Shown: positions 9,274 to 16,674 of the stretch, piece by piece | Layout of the letters: each line of letters begins with the position of its first letter | Position numbering within the stretch: the first letter of the stretch is position 1 | NCBI RefSeq assembly: GCF_014266025.1 | Contig: NZ_JACMYC010000002.1 | Span: forward strand, 62,001 to 126,000 | Direction: 5' to 3' | DNA length: 64,000 bases | Origin: Nocardioides deserti | Lineage (GTDB): Bacteria > Actinomycetota > Actinomycetes > Propionibacteriales > Nocardioidaceae | The notes under the pieces: model-generated | What the model was told of the DNA's origin: nothing | The model's input: only the letters and a program-made list of their open reading frames with translations | The model's database searches: none | Translations under genes and position numbers: made by a program

Positions 9274-9309
9274 CCGAAGGCCCCGTCCTCACCTGGACGG
9301 GGCCTTCGG
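9274..9309 (+). terminator. pckG terminator
   Basis: A perfect 15-bp stem, CCGAAGGCCCCGTCC / GGACGGGGCCTTCGG, closes a 6-nt loop 38 nt after the pckG stop. There is no T tract, as is common for actinobacterial terminators. Confidence 0.8.
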
Positions 9310-9369
9310 CGTGTGTGGGAGCATGGGCCCGGTCTCGGGGGCCGGGCAGAGCGAAGCAAGGGGAGGTCC

Positions 9370-10353
9370 GTGGCCGAGCACGACCTGCACGACCGGCGGC
9401 TCTTCGAGCAGGTGGCCGCCCCGCTCTACGAGGACCTGCTGGCGGAGTCCGGCCTGGCCGCCGACGATCCCCGGACCGGCGAGGACGCCGTGCGCCGCGC
9501 CCTCGACCTGCTGCTGGACCTCGGGCTGGTGCGCCTCGACGCCGAGACCGGCCGCTGGCTGCCCGAGGACCCCGCCGGTGCGACCTCCCGCGTCGTGTCG
9601 CCGCTGGGCCGCGAGGGCGCCCGGCTGCTCGAGGAGTCGGCCGCCTGGTCGACGTCCCTGTCCGCGCTCGGGCAGGCCTGGCGACGTACGCCGCAGGCCG
9701 CCGAGGCCGGCCCGTTCACCTACCTGCGCGCCGAGGCCATCGAGCCCTTCCTGGCCACGCTCGTCGCGGAGTGCCAGGAGGAGGCGCTCACCGCGCAGCC
9801 GCAGACCGGCCGCAGCCTCGCATTGGCCGACGTCGTCCAGCGCGACACCGCCCTGCTCGAGCGCGGGGCCCGGATCCGCACGCTCTACCAGCACAGCGCG
9901 CGGCGCAGCAGCGCCACCCGCGAGTACGTCGCCGCAGTGACCGCCCGCGGCGCGGAGGTCCGGACGCTCGACGAGTTCTTCAACCGGATGATCGTCATCG
10001 ACCGCCAGGTCGCCGTCATCCCCAGCGGCGACGACCTCAGCGTGGCGCTCGCCGTGCGCGAGCCGTCCGTCGTGGCGTACCTCGTCGACGTCTTCGAGCG
10101 CTCCTGGGAGCGGGGCCGGCCGTTCACCAGCCGCAGCGCCACGATGCTCAAGGACATCGCCGCCGAGCAGCGGGCGATGACGCTGCGAATGCTCATCGAG
10201 GGGCACCCCGACCCGGTCTCGGCCAAGCGGCTCGGCGTCAGCCCACGGACGTACGCCGGTTACGTGGCCGACCTGAAGAACGAGTTCGAGGCCGAGACCC
10301 GCTTCCAGCTCGGCTACACGATCGGGCAGCAGGGGATCTCCGGCGAGGAGTGA
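9370..10353 (+). CDS. TrmB/LuxR-like winged-HTH transcriptional regulator
   Basis: The 327-aa product has an N-terminal winged helix (about residues 20-75, with ALDLLLDLGLVRLDAETG). A middle domain of the TrmB ligand/PLD-like type follows, containing RIRTLYQHSARRSS and EVRTLDEFFNRMIVIDRQVAVIP. A C-terminal HTH (about residues 265-315, AKRLGVSPRTYAGYV) closes the protein. This architecture is common in streptomycete and nocardioform regulators of unknown ligand. GTG 9370 is chosen because AAGGGGAGG ends 3 nt before it. The gene is convergent with a secreted-peptide gene 134 bp away, separated by a shared hairpin; the peptide is a candidate ligand or target, an inference from position only. Confidence 0.85.
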   Translation: MAEHDLHDRRLFEQVAAPLYEDLLAESGLAADDPRTGEDAVRRALDLLLDLGLVRLDAETGRWLPEDPAGATSRVVSPLGREGARLLEESAAWSTSLSALGQAWRRTPQAAEAGPFTYLRAEAIEPFLATLVAECQEEALTAQPQTGRSLALADVVQRDTALLERGARIRTLYQHSARRSSATREYVAAVTARGAEVRTLDEFFNRMIVIDRQVAVIPSGDDLSVALAVREPSVVAYLVDVFERSWERGRPFTSRSATMLKDIAAEQRAMTLRMLIEGHPDPVSAKRLGVSPRTYAGYVADLKNEFEAETRFQLGYTIGQQGISGEE

Positions 10354-10356
10354 AGA

Positions 10357-10399
10357 CGCTCGAGGCCAGCGACGTGGGGGACGTCGCTGGCCTCGAGCG
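10357..10399. terminator. bidirectional terminator between regulator and secreted peptide gene
   Basis: A perfect 19-bp inverted repeat, CGCTCGAGGCCAGCGACGT and its complement, closes a GGGGG loop. It begins 4 nt after the regulator stop and lies 88 nt beyond the stop of the convergent peptide gene. Confidence 0.8.
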
Positions 10400-10487
10400 G
10401 CTCGGGGGCCGCCTGTCGTGGGGGGCTGGGCGACCGGTGCTGCCACCGGGGGGAGGGGGCAGCGGGACCCGAGCGGTCTGGTGTGGG

Positions 10488-10622
10488 CTACCTGCCCGAG
10501 GACGGAGCGATCCGGTAGCCCCAGCTGGTGTCCGCGTGCGCGGCCGGGGCCGAGATGCCCAGGAGGCCGACGCTGACGGCAGCGGCTGCGATCGTGATGC
10601 CCACCTTGCGAGCGATGTTCAT
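10488..10622 (-). CDS. secreted short peptide, 44 aa with signal sequence
   Basis: ATG 10622 on the minus strand is preceded by CAGAGGTGGGA, a good Shine-Dalgarno 8 nt upstream. The ORF has 44 codons. Residues 1-30 form a textbook signal peptide: MNIARKVG basic start, a hydrophobic core rich in Ala/Val/Leu, and an AHA signal-peptidase I site. Cleavage would release DTSWGYRIAPSSGR, a 14-residue basic peptide. The short length kept it below ordinary ORF cut-offs. It faces the TrmB-like regulator gene across a shared terminator, suggesting a secreted signal and a regulator, but no transporter or protease gene lies beside them. I recall similar Asp-Thr-x-Trp-Gly secreted peptides in other actinomycetes; that recollection needs a search. 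Confidence 0.75.
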   Translation of the reverse strand: MNIARKVGITIAAAAVSVGLLGISAPAAHADTSWGYRIAPSSGR

Positions 10623-10766
10623 GAGTCCCACCTCTGAGTCGGTCGTGCTGTGTCGTGTCCGTGCCCCCGCGTCCGTGCCGACGCCGGACTCCTAGTCTGA
10701 CCTGCGACGACCGTGGTCAGGCCAGGATGGATGGCTCAGAAAGTTGCATTGCACGAACGTGCAAGC

Positions 10767-10796
10767 GGCCCCCGTGCGGAGATCCGCACGGGGGCC
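10767..10796 (-). terminator. terminator of tRNA-Ser(GCT)
   Basis: GGCCCCCGTGCGGA and TCCGCACGGGGGCC form a perfect 14-bp stem with a 2-nt centre just beyond the tRNA 3' end. A second small hairpin (GCACG aa CGTGC, 10751-10762) follows on the minus strand. Confidence 0.75.
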
Positions 10797-10800
10797 GGGC

Positions 10801-10894
10801 TGGCGGAGGCGGAGGGATTTGAACCCTCGATGGGGTTGTAGCCCCAAACCCGCTTAGCAGGCGGGCGCCATAGACCGGACTAGGCGACGCCTCC
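10801..10894 (-). tRNA. tRNA-Ser (anticodon GCT)
   Basis: The minus strand reads GGAGGCGTCGCCTAG from 10894. The anticodon arm is CCCGC-CTGCTAA-GCGGG (anticodon GCT, reads AGC/AGU). There is a long variable arm typical of class II tRNAs, and a T arm GAGGGTTCAAATCCCTC. The discriminator is G and CCA is encoded (10801-10803). Confidence 0.96.
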
Positions 10895-10908
10895 TCGACA
10901 GCGCGCAC

Positions 10909-10914
10909 AGGCTA
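10909..10914 (-). promoter_or_regulatory. -10 box for tRNA-Ser(GCT)
   Basis: TAGCCT on the minus strand lies 14 nt before the mature 5' end. No convincing -35 was identified. Confidence 0.4.
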
Positions 10915-10991
10915 CAAGGCGCCGCACCGGTGCGGCCAATCAGGGCCGCCGCGCGCGGCGCGGCCGGCGGCGGTCAGGTGGGTCAGAGCGG

Positions 10992-11456
10992 TCAGAGCGG
11001 GCGGAGACCCTCGCCGCGGCGCAGGCGCACCTGCAGCTCGCGGACCAGCTCGTCGCCGCCGACCGCGAGGACGTCGACGGGGATGGTGGTGGTGCGGCCG
11101 TCGACCAGGCGCAGCACCACGCAGCGGATGCCGCGCGGGGACGCCGTCGCGGCCTCCTGGACCTCGCTCCAGCGGGCCTGCCCGGTGCCGACGCCGCGCA
11201 CCCCGCGGACGCGGTAGCCCTCGTCGTCGAGGTGGACCACGGAAACGGTCCGCAACCACCAGGTGAGGGCTAGCACCGCGAGCACCCCGAGTCCCGCCAG
11301 CACGACGACCACGCCGGCCGGCAGGTCGGACGTGGCCGCGGCGACGGTGGCGACAAGCACGAGCACGGCCAGCGCGACGGTCGCGACCCCGGCGGAACGG
11401 ACCACGACCGCCCGGGCGAAGCGGTGGTCGGCGGGGCCAGGTGCTGCGTCGGACAT
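10992..11456 (-). CDS. PH-like domain membrane protein, 154 aa
   Basis: After about 18 polar residues there are two hydrophobic helices (about 20-42 and 46-66) separated by a short turn. A soluble C-terminal half of alternating beta-strand character follows, containing VVHLDDEGYRVRGVRG and ARWSEVQEA, the usual pattern of the small actinobacterial PH-domain (bPH) membrane proteins. The soluble domain would face the cytoplasm; the ligand is unknown. ATG 11456 is the only reasonable start. The gene stands alone between the two tRNA-Ser genes. Confidence 0.75.
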   Translation of the reverse strand: MSDAAPGPADHRFARAVVVRSAGVATVALAVLVLVATVAAATSDLPAGVVVVLAGLGVLAVLALTWWLRTVSVVHLDDEGYRVRGVRGVGTGQARWSEVQEAATASPRGIRCVVLRLVDGRTTTIPVDVLAVGGDELVRELQVRLRRGEGLRPL

Positions 11457-11541
11457 GCGTCGATTCTCCCCCAGCCCCGCCGGAGGTCCGGGGACGGGTC
11501 GGCGCTCCGGTCGGGCTGGGCGATGCGGAGCGGCCGTCTCC

Positions 11542-11547
11542 TAGACT
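11542..11547 (+). promoter_or_regulatory. -10 box for tRNA-Ser(TGA)
   Basis: TAGACT lies 36 nt upstream of the mature 5' end of the plus-strand tRNA-Ser. No clear -35 was identified. Confidence 0.4.
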
Positions 11548-11583
11548 CCTCCCGTCAGCCGGGGCGCGAGCGCCGGCCGGCTC

Positions 11584-11668
11584 GGAGGGGTGCCGGAGTG
11601 GCCGATCGGAACCGCCTTGAAAGCGGTCGTAGGGAGACCTACCGCGGGTTCGAATCCCGCCCCCTCTG
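11584..11668 (+). tRNA. tRNA-Ser (anticodon TGA)
   Basis: GGAGGGGTGCCGGAGTGG opens a class II tRNA. The anticodon arm is ACCGC-CTTGAAA-GCGGT (anticodon TGA, reads UCA and other UCN). A long variable arm and T arm GCGGGTTCGAATCCCGC follow. The acceptor stem GGAGGGG/CCCCTCT closes with a G-U pair. The discriminator is G and CCA is not encoded. Confidence 0.96.
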
Positions 11669-11727
11669 CTCAGCGGCCCGCCTGCGGGATGGCGGGGTAC
11701 CCCGCGGTAACGGCTAGCGTCGCGAGC

Positions 11728-11958
11728 ATGCCCCGGGAGCAGGTCAGCGAGGTCGTCGCAGAGATGGTCGCCAACGTCGTGGCGGTGACCGTGGAGCCGG
11801 GCGCGCCCGTCGCCCCCGGGGACACCGTCGCCCTCCTGGAGTCGATGAAGATGGAGATCCCCGTCGTCGTCGAGCTCGCCGGGACGGTCCGCGCGGTCAA
11901 GGTCGCGCCGGGCGACGTCGTCCAGGAGGGCGACGTGCTGGTCGAGCTCGTCCACTAG
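11728..11958 (+). CDS. TB7.3-type biotinylated (biotinyl/lipoyl-attachment) protein
   Basis: The 76-aa product is a single biotinyl domain. The biotinylation hairpin LLESMKMEIPV carries the modified Lys (about residue 38), and the flanking repeats GTVRAVKV...GDVVQEGDVL are the usual beta-hammerhead. Its stand-alone nature matches the mycobacterial TB7.3 family, whose partner enzyme is unsettled; it could serve as a carrier for a carboxylase lacking its own BCCP. ATG 11728 is chosen because TAGCGT lies 7 nt before it, indicating a leaderless mRNA; the longer frame runs into the tRNA. Confidence 0.88.
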   Translation: MPREQVSEVVAEMVANVVAVTVEPGAPVAPGDTVALLESMKMEIPVVVELAGTVRAVKVAPGDVVQEGDVLVELVH

Positions 11959-11974
11959 CGTCCCGGACGGTCCG

Positions 11975-13081
11975 CTACAGCAGGGCCTCTGCGCGGCGCG
12001 GCTCCGGACGCCCGGCCGCGGCCTCCTCGGCCCGCCGCGACCGGCGGCCGCGCGGGCCGGTCAGCGCGAGGTCGGCGCGGATGACGGCGTACCCCAGGAG
12101 CAGGCCGACGGCCGCGCCGTACAGCACCGACAGCGCGCACTCCAGCAGCGAGATCGACGGGTTGGCCAGGCTGTTGGCGACCGGCGCCGTCGCGCAGACG
12201 CCGAAGGCGCAGACCCACCAGCCCTGGCGGCGGCGGGCGCGCATGTGGCAGCCCCACACCAGGGCGGGCACGCCGAGGACGGCCTCGATCGGCCGGGGGA
12301 ACGCGCCGAGGGTGTCCCGGCTCCACCGCACGGCGTCGAGCAGTGAGGTGACCAGGCCGGCGGTGCCGTAGCGGCGCAGCAGCTCGGCGTACGCCAGCGT
12401 CACCGCGAGCAGGGCGGTGCCGACGAGCACGGCGACGAGCCCGCGACGGCCGAGGCCGTGGAGGCCGGCGCCGAGCCGGTGGACGAGGAGGAAGGCGGCG
12501 AGCAGGGCGAGCCCGAGCGTGACGTACTCGAACCGCACGACGGCGACGCGCGGCTCGAAGCCGACGGTCGCCAGGGCACCGACCGCTGCGATGACGAGCG
12601 CGAGCCCGCACTCGCGCGCCGCCTCGCCGAACCGCCGGGCCGGCACCGTAGCCATCACCCCCAGCACCGCGCTGCCCACGCAGGTCAGCACCGCGGCGCC
12701 CGTGCGCAGCGCATCGTCGTCGAGCGCGAGCGCCAGGACGCCGAGCAGGAGGGCAAGGGCCGCGAAGACCTGGGGGCGGCCGCCGGTGCGGGCGGCGAGC
12801 GCCCAGGTGTACGTCGTCGCGACCGCGACTGCGCCGACACCGGGGAGCCAGCCGGGCCCGACCGGGACGATGCCGGCGACCAGCGCGCCGAGCGCCAGCA
12901 CCACGACGCCCCAGGCGATCGAGACCTTCGTGCGCCCGCCGGGGTCCGGCAGCCGCAGCCGCGGGGCGGTCCCGGCCTCGTCCCGCGGTCGCCGCTCGGG
13001 CCGGCGCTCGGACCGGCGCTCGGGCCGCCGCTCCGGACGCGGCGGCGGGTCGGCGCGGCGGCGGGGGGCGGTGCGGGACAC
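11975..13081 (-). CDS. polytopic membrane protein of unknown function, 368 aa
   Basis: A cytosolic N-terminus of about 60 residues is packed with repeated ERRPERR-type units, highly basic. About ten hydrophobic helices follow, grouped in pairs, and the C-terminus is again basic. No transporter signature is visible; the late segment VCATAPVANSLANPSISLLE with Pro/Asn residues inside a helix might be functional. The start is taken as GTG 13081, 11 nt after the nitrilase stop (13093); TTG 13088 is also possible. The close spacing implies co-transcription with the nitrilase gene. Confidence 0.65.
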   Translation of the reverse strand: MSRTAPRRRADPPPRPERRPERRSERRPERRPRDEAGTAPRLRLPDPGGRTKVSIAWGVVVLALGALVAGIVPVGPGWLPGVGAVAVATTYTWALAARTGGRPQVFAALALLLGVLALALDDDALRTGAAVLTCVGSAVLGVMATVPARRFGEAARECGLALVIAAVGALATVGFEPRVAVVRFEYVTLGLALLAAFLLVHRLGAGLHGLGRRGLVAVLVGTALLAVTLAYAELLRRYGTAGLVTSLLDAVRWSRDTLGAFPRPIEAVLGVPALVWGCHMRARRRQGWWVCAFGVCATAPVANSLANPSISLLECALSVLYGAAVGLLLGYAVIRADLALTGPRGRRSRRAEEAAAGRPEPRRAEALL

Positions 13082-13092
13082 GGCGCGCAACG

Positions 13093-13860
13093 TTACAGAC
13101 GCCGGTTGGCCAGGGAGGGGTTGGTGCGGCGGGCCTGCTCGAGCGCCTCGGGGCACAGCTCCGCGGTCAGCACCGCCGCGTCGTCGCCGGCCTCCGCCAG
13201 CACGTCGCCGAGCGGGTCGACGACCAGCGAGTGACCGCTGTAGCGCGGGCCGGGCTGGCCACAGGCGACGACGAAGACGGTGTTCTCGATCGCGCGCGCC
13301 CGCACGAGCGTGCGCCAGTGGTCCACCTTGCGCTCGCCCGCGACCCACGCGGCGGGGACCACCAGCACCTCGGCGCCGCGGTCGACCAGCAGCCGGGCCA
13401 GCTCGGGGAAGCGCAGGTCGTAGCAGGTCATCAGCCCGACCCGGGTCCCGGCGACCTCCACGACCAGCGGCTCGGGGTCGCCGGCGGTGAGCCGGTCGGA
13501 CTCGCGGTAGCCGAAGGAGTCGTAGAGGTGCACCTTGCGGTACGCCGCGTGCGCACCGCCGCGGACCACGAGCGTGTTGTAGGGCCGCGCGGTGTCCGGG
13601 CCGGCCTCGAACATCCCGGCCACGGCGGTCGTGCCGCGCGCGGCCGCGACCCGCTCGAGCTCGGTGGCGAAGGGGCCGTCGACGGGCTCGGCGTAGCCGC
13701 TCACGTCGGAGCCGGCCTCGCCGAAGTCACGGGCGAACGCCTCGGGCAGCACGACGAGGTCCGCGCCGTCGGGCACGAGCGCGTCGAGGCGGGCGCGGTT
13801 GGCGGCGGGGTCGAGGCCCGAGGCCTCCTGGACGAGGGCCACACGCAGGGAGGACTGCAC
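13093..13860 (-). CDS. carbon-nitrogen hydrolase (nitrilase superfamily)
   Basis: The 255-aa length is typical of single-domain members. The Glu-Lys-Cys catalytic triad is visible: Glu in LVVLPEAF (about residue 40), Lys in YRKVHLYD (about 107) and Cys in MTCYDLRFPE (about 145). The family hydrolyses non-peptide C-N bonds; this subgroup resembles Nit2/omega-amidase-like and deaminated-glutathione amidase proteins, but the substrate is not certain. GTG 13860 is preferred because the conserved first strand LRVALVQ follows within five residues. It precedes a membrane-protein gene by 11 nt. Confidence 0.88.
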   Translation of the reverse strand: MQSSLRVALVQEASGLDPAANRARLDALVPDGADLVVLPEAFARDFGEAGSDVSGYAEPVDGPFATELERVAAARGTTAVAGMFEAGPDTARPYNTLVVRGGAHAAYRKVHLYDSFGYRESDRLTAGDPEPLVVEVAGTRVGLMTCYDLRFPELARLLVDRGAEVLVVPAAWVAGERKVDHWRTLVRARAIENTVFVVACGQPGPRYSGHSLVVDPLGDVLAEAGDDAAVLTAELCPEALEQARRTNPSLANRRL

Positions 13861-13931
13861 GAGGCCCAGCGTGCCACTGTCCCGGCCGTGCGGGGGCACG
13901 GGCGCGGGGACGGGTGCGGGAGGATGGGCGG

Positions 13932-14486
13932 GTGCTCGAGAGCTTCTGCGCGGTCGTGCTGGCCGGCGGCCGCGCCGCGCGGCTCGGCGGGGTCGACAAG
14001 GCCTCGGTCGAGGTCGGTGGCCGGACCCTGCTCGCGCACGCGCTCGACGCGGTCCTCGACGCCGCCGAGGTCGTCGTGGTCGGCGACCCGGTCCCGACCG
14101 AGCGACCGGTGACGTTCGTGCGCGAGGACCCGCGTCACGGCGGACCGGTGGCGGCGCTGCTGACCGGGCGCGACGCGCTGCTGCGGCGTACGCCGACGCT
14201 CGCGGTGCTGGCCGTCGACATGCCGCACGTCACGCCGTGGACGATCCGCCGGCTGCACGAGGCCGCCGCCGGTCGCGACGGGGCGGCCCTGCACGACCCC
14301 GACGGCCGTCGGCAGCTGGCGATGGTGCTCGACCTGGCCCGGCTCGACGCCGTGCGCCCCGACCACGAGCAGCAGCACGGCGCCGCCCTGCACCGGCTGC
14401 TCGCCCCGCTCGACCTCGCCGCGGTCGTCGCCGAGGGGCGCGAGCACCGCGACCTGGACACCTGGGCGGACCTGCGCGACCTGTGA
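13932..14486 (+). CDS. mobA: molybdenum cofactor guanylyltransferase-like protein
   Basis: The 184-aa product opens with the nucleotidyltransferase loop VLAGGRAARLGGVDK (about residues 9-23), the GTP-binding signature of MobA, which attaches GMP to molybdopterin. DMPHVTPW (about 98) carries the metal-binding Asp of the Rossmann-like core. GTG 13932 is chosen with GGGAGG 8 nt upstream; GTG 13914 is an alternative. A DUF6457 gene follows, an arrangement I have seen repeatedly in actinomycetes, so the two may act together in cofactor supply. The MOSC fragment at the window end is the only other protein here linked to molybdenum cofactor chemistry. Confidence 0.85.
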   Translation: MLESFCAVVLAGGRAARLGGVDKASVEVGGRTLLAHALDAVLDAAEVVVVGDPVPTERPVTFVREDPRHGGPVAALLTGRDALLRRTPTLAVLAVDMPHVTPWTIRRLHEAAAGRDGAALHDPDGRRQLAMVLDLARLDAVRPDHEQQHGAALHRLLAPLDLAAVVAEGREHRDLDTWADLRDL

Positions 14487-14548
14487 CCGGACCGGATCGG
14501 GCCGGCGATCCTTGCGGGTCGCGTCGGGCCTCGGTCATCGTGGGAGGC

Positions 14549-14869
14549 GTGAACCTCCACGACTGGATCGACGAGCTCAGCGACGTCCTCGGCGTCGAGG
14601 ACGAGATGGACGAGGGGCTCGTCCTCGACCTGGCGCGCGTCGTGGCGCACGCGGTGGAGCGGCCCGCGGCGCCCGTGACGTCGTACCTCCTGGGGTACGC
14701 CGCCGGCGCGGCCGGCGCGAACGCGGAGGAGGTCGAGCGGCTGGCCGCGCGGGCCCAGCGGCTCGCGGAGGCGTGGGACAAGCCGGCGGACGCGCCGGAC
14801 CCCGACGACGTCGACGACCCCGTCCCGGACGACCGCGGCGTCGACCACAGCGGCGACACGCTCGACTGA
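14549..14869 (+). CDS. DUF6457 domain protein, 106 aa
   Basis: The N-terminal 70 residues, with NLHDWIDELSDVLGV and LVLDLARVVAHAVERP, form the helical DUF6457 domain. The acidic tail of about 30 residues is low complexity. GTG 14549 is preferred because conservation starts at NLHDW. GTG 14483, overlapping the mobA stop as GTGA, would add 22 residues and couple translation. Its position after mobA suggests a role with molybdenum cofactor, but none is established. Confidence 0.75.
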   Translation: MNLHDWIDELSDVLGVEDEMDEGLVLDLARVVAHAVERPAAPVTSYLLGYAAGAAGANAEEVERLAARAQRLAEAWDKPADAPDPDDVDDPVPDDRGVDHSGDTLD

Positions 14870-14899
14870 CCCCGGCCCGGCCCTCCTAGGGTGGGGCGC

Positions 14900-15877
14900 A
14901 TGCGAGCCGTGATCGCCGACGGGGCCGGTGGGCCGGAGGTCCTCAGCGTGCAGGAGGTGCCCGACGTCGAGCCGGGCCCCGGGGAGGTCGCGATCGCGGT
15001 CGCGGCGACCGCGGTCAACCGGGCGGACCTGCTGCAGCGGCAGGGGTTCTACCCACCCCCGAAGGGCGCCTCGGAGGTCATCGGCCTGGAGTGCAGCGGC
15101 ACGGTGGCGGCGGTCGGCGAGGGCGTCGACCAGTGGTCGGTCGGCGACGAGGTCTGCGCGCTGCTCGCCGGCGGCGGCTACGCGTCCCGCGTCGTCGTCC
15201 CCGCCGGCCAGGTGATGCCGGTCCCCGACGGGCTCGACCTGGTCACGGCGGCGGCGGTGCCGGAGGTCGCCTGCACCGTGTGGTCGAACCTGTTCATGGT
15301 CGCCGGCCTGCGGCCCGACGAGACGCTGCTGGTGCACGGCGGGGCCGGCGGCATCGGGACGTTCGCGATCCAGCTCGCCAAGGCGACCGGCGCCCGGGTG
15401 CTGACGACCAGCGGCACGGCCGAGAAGCTGGCGTACTGCCGGGAGCTCGGCGCGGACGTGGCGATCAGCTATCGCGACGAGGACTTCGTCGAGGCCGTCC
15501 GGGCCGCGACCGACGGCGTCGGCGCCGACGTGGTGCTGGACAACATGGGTGCGAAGTACCTCGCCCGCAACGTCGACGCCCTCGCGCCCGAGGGCCGGCT
15601 GGTGATCATCGGCATGCAGGGCGGCACCAAGGCCGAGCTCGACATCGCGAAGCTGCTCGGCAAGCGCGGGGCGGTCATCGCGACCTCGCTGCGCGCCCGC
15701 CCGGTCGAGGGCAAGTCCGCCATCTGCGCCTCGGTCGTCGAGCACGTCTGGCCGCTGCTCGCGGACGGCTCCGTCCGGGTCGTCGTGCACGACACGATGC
15801 CGCTCGAGGACGTCGTGCGCGCCCACGAGCTGATGACCTCCGGCGAGCACAGCGGGAAGGTCGTCCTCACCCTCTGA
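14900..15877 (+). CDS. zinc-independent NAD(P)H quinone oxidoreductase (PIG3 family)
   Basis: The 325-aa product is a medium-chain dehydrogenase/reductase without the catalytic or structural zinc Cys clusters. NRADLLQRQGFYPPP (about residues 41-55) is a hallmark of the PIG3/TP53I3 quinone reductase group. LVHGGAGGIGTFAIQLA (about 143-159) is the NADPH-binding loop. It reduces quinones with NADPH in the cytosol. ATG 14900 lies 7 nt after TAGGGT, a leaderless promoter. The gene is followed by bpa. Confidence 0.92.
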   Translation: MRAVIADGAGGPEVLSVQEVPDVEPGPGEVAIAVAATAVNRADLLQRQGFYPPPKGASEVIGLECSGTVAAVGEGVDQWSVGDEVCALLAGGGYASRVVVPAGQVMPVPDGLDLVTAAAVPEVACTVWSNLFMVAGLRPDETLLVHGGAGGIGTFAIQLAKATGARVLTTSGTAEKLAYCRELGADVAISYRDEDFVEAVRAATDGVGADVVLDNMGAKYLARNVDALAPEGRLVIIGMQGGTKAELDIAKLLGKRGAVIATSLRARPVEGKSAICASVVEHVWPLLADGSVRVVVHDTMPLEDVVRAHELMTSGEHSGKVVLTL

Positions 15878-15907
15878 GGTTGCGACGGGGTGGATATGTT
15901 CTGGTGC

Positions 15908-16519
15908 ATGACCGGTCCGGAGGAGCAGGAGCAGCACATCGTCGTCATCGGCCCCGACGGGCAGCCGATGGGGTCGGTGCCCGCGTCGGCGCTGCAGCAG
16001 CAGGCCGAGGGCGCAGGAGACGCCGAGGGTGACGACGACGAGACGCAGCGCTCGGTGACCGACCTGGTCGAGCAGCCGGCCAAGGTGATGCGCATCGGCG
16101 GGATGATCCGTCAGCTCCTCGAGGAGGTGAAGGCCGCCCCGCTCGACGAGGCGAGCCGCAACCGCCTCAAGGAGATCCACGCCTCCTCGATCAAGGAGCT
16201 CGAGGCTGGCCTCGCGCCCGAGCTGGTCGAGGAGCTGGGCCGGCTCGCGCTGCCCTTCACCGAGGACGTCACCCCGTCGGAGGGCGAGCTCCGGATCGCG
16301 CAGGCGCAGCTCGTCGGCTGGCTCGAGGGGCTCTTCCACGGCATCCAGACCGCGATCTACGCCCAGCAGATCTCCGCCCGCGCCCAGCTCGAGCAGATTC
16401 GCCGCGCGCTCCCGCCCGGCGCCGTCCCCGGCGCCCAGGGCGGCATGCCCCCGATGGGCCAGCAGCCGCGGCAGGACCCCGGTCCGACCCCCGGCGACTC
16501 CGGGGGCATGTACCTCTAG
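15908..16519 (+). CDS. bpa: bacterial proteasome activator Bpa
   Basis: The 203-aa product carries the Bpa core almost throughout: SVTDLVEQPAKVMRIG, then QLLEEVKAAPLDEASRNRL and AQLVGWLEGLFHGIQTAI, long helices that make the four-helix bundle of the dodecameric ring which docks on the 20S proteasome independently of ATP. The C-terminus ends Gly-Gly-Met-Tyr-Leu; the mycobacterial protein ends Gly-Gln-Tyr-Leu. Tyr-Leu, needed to insert into proteasome pockets, is kept, and Met makes the tail a regular HbYX motif. The N-terminal 40 residues are acidic and disordered. ATG 15908 is 7 nt after TATGTT, favouring it over ATG 15890. Confidence 0.93.
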   Translation: MTGPEEQEQHIVVIGPDGQPMGSVPASALQQQAEGAGDAEGDDDETQRSVTDLVEQPAKVMRIGGMIRQLLEEVKAAPLDEASRNRLKEIHASSIKELEAGLAPELVEELGRLALPFTEDVTPSEGELRIAQAQLVGWLEGLFHGIQTAIYAQQISARAQLEQIRRALPPGAVPGAQGGMPPMGQQPRQDPGPTPGDSGGMYL

Positions 16520-16558
16520 CCGCTCCTCACCGGCGCTCTGCGGCGAAAGCTGGGCGGC

Positions 16559-16646
16559 TGCAGGGGTCACCGGTTAACCGGTGACTCCTGCACATATCGG
16601 GGCAGATCTCCCCTGGTATGTGCAGGACTCCCCTGAGATGTCGGGG
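16559..16646. terminator. cluster of three palindromes at a convergent junction
   Basis: The first is a 34-nt palindrome (16559-16592) centred on the perfect 20-mer GTCACCGGTTAACCGGTGAC. The second is TGCACATA...GGGG...CCCC...TATGTGCA (16589-16624). The third is CCCCTGAGATGTCGGGG (16630-16646). The first two share bases 16589-16592. They lie between the convergent bpa and the 16675 gene and most likely end both transcripts. Confidence 0.6.
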
Positions 16647-16674
16647 CCCGAGGCCGGGCGCCGGCGCGACTGGA

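Noticed and set aside
12960..13050. CRISPR-like short repeats (CGGGCCGGCGCTCGGACC type)
   Set aside because: They are in-frame codons for an Arg/Pro/Glu-rich repeat at the N-terminus of the membrane protein, with no spacers.
14135..16570. 811-codon minus-strand ORF
   Set aside because: Shadow of mobA, DUF6457, quinone reductase and bpa genes; no domain and composition of antisense codons.
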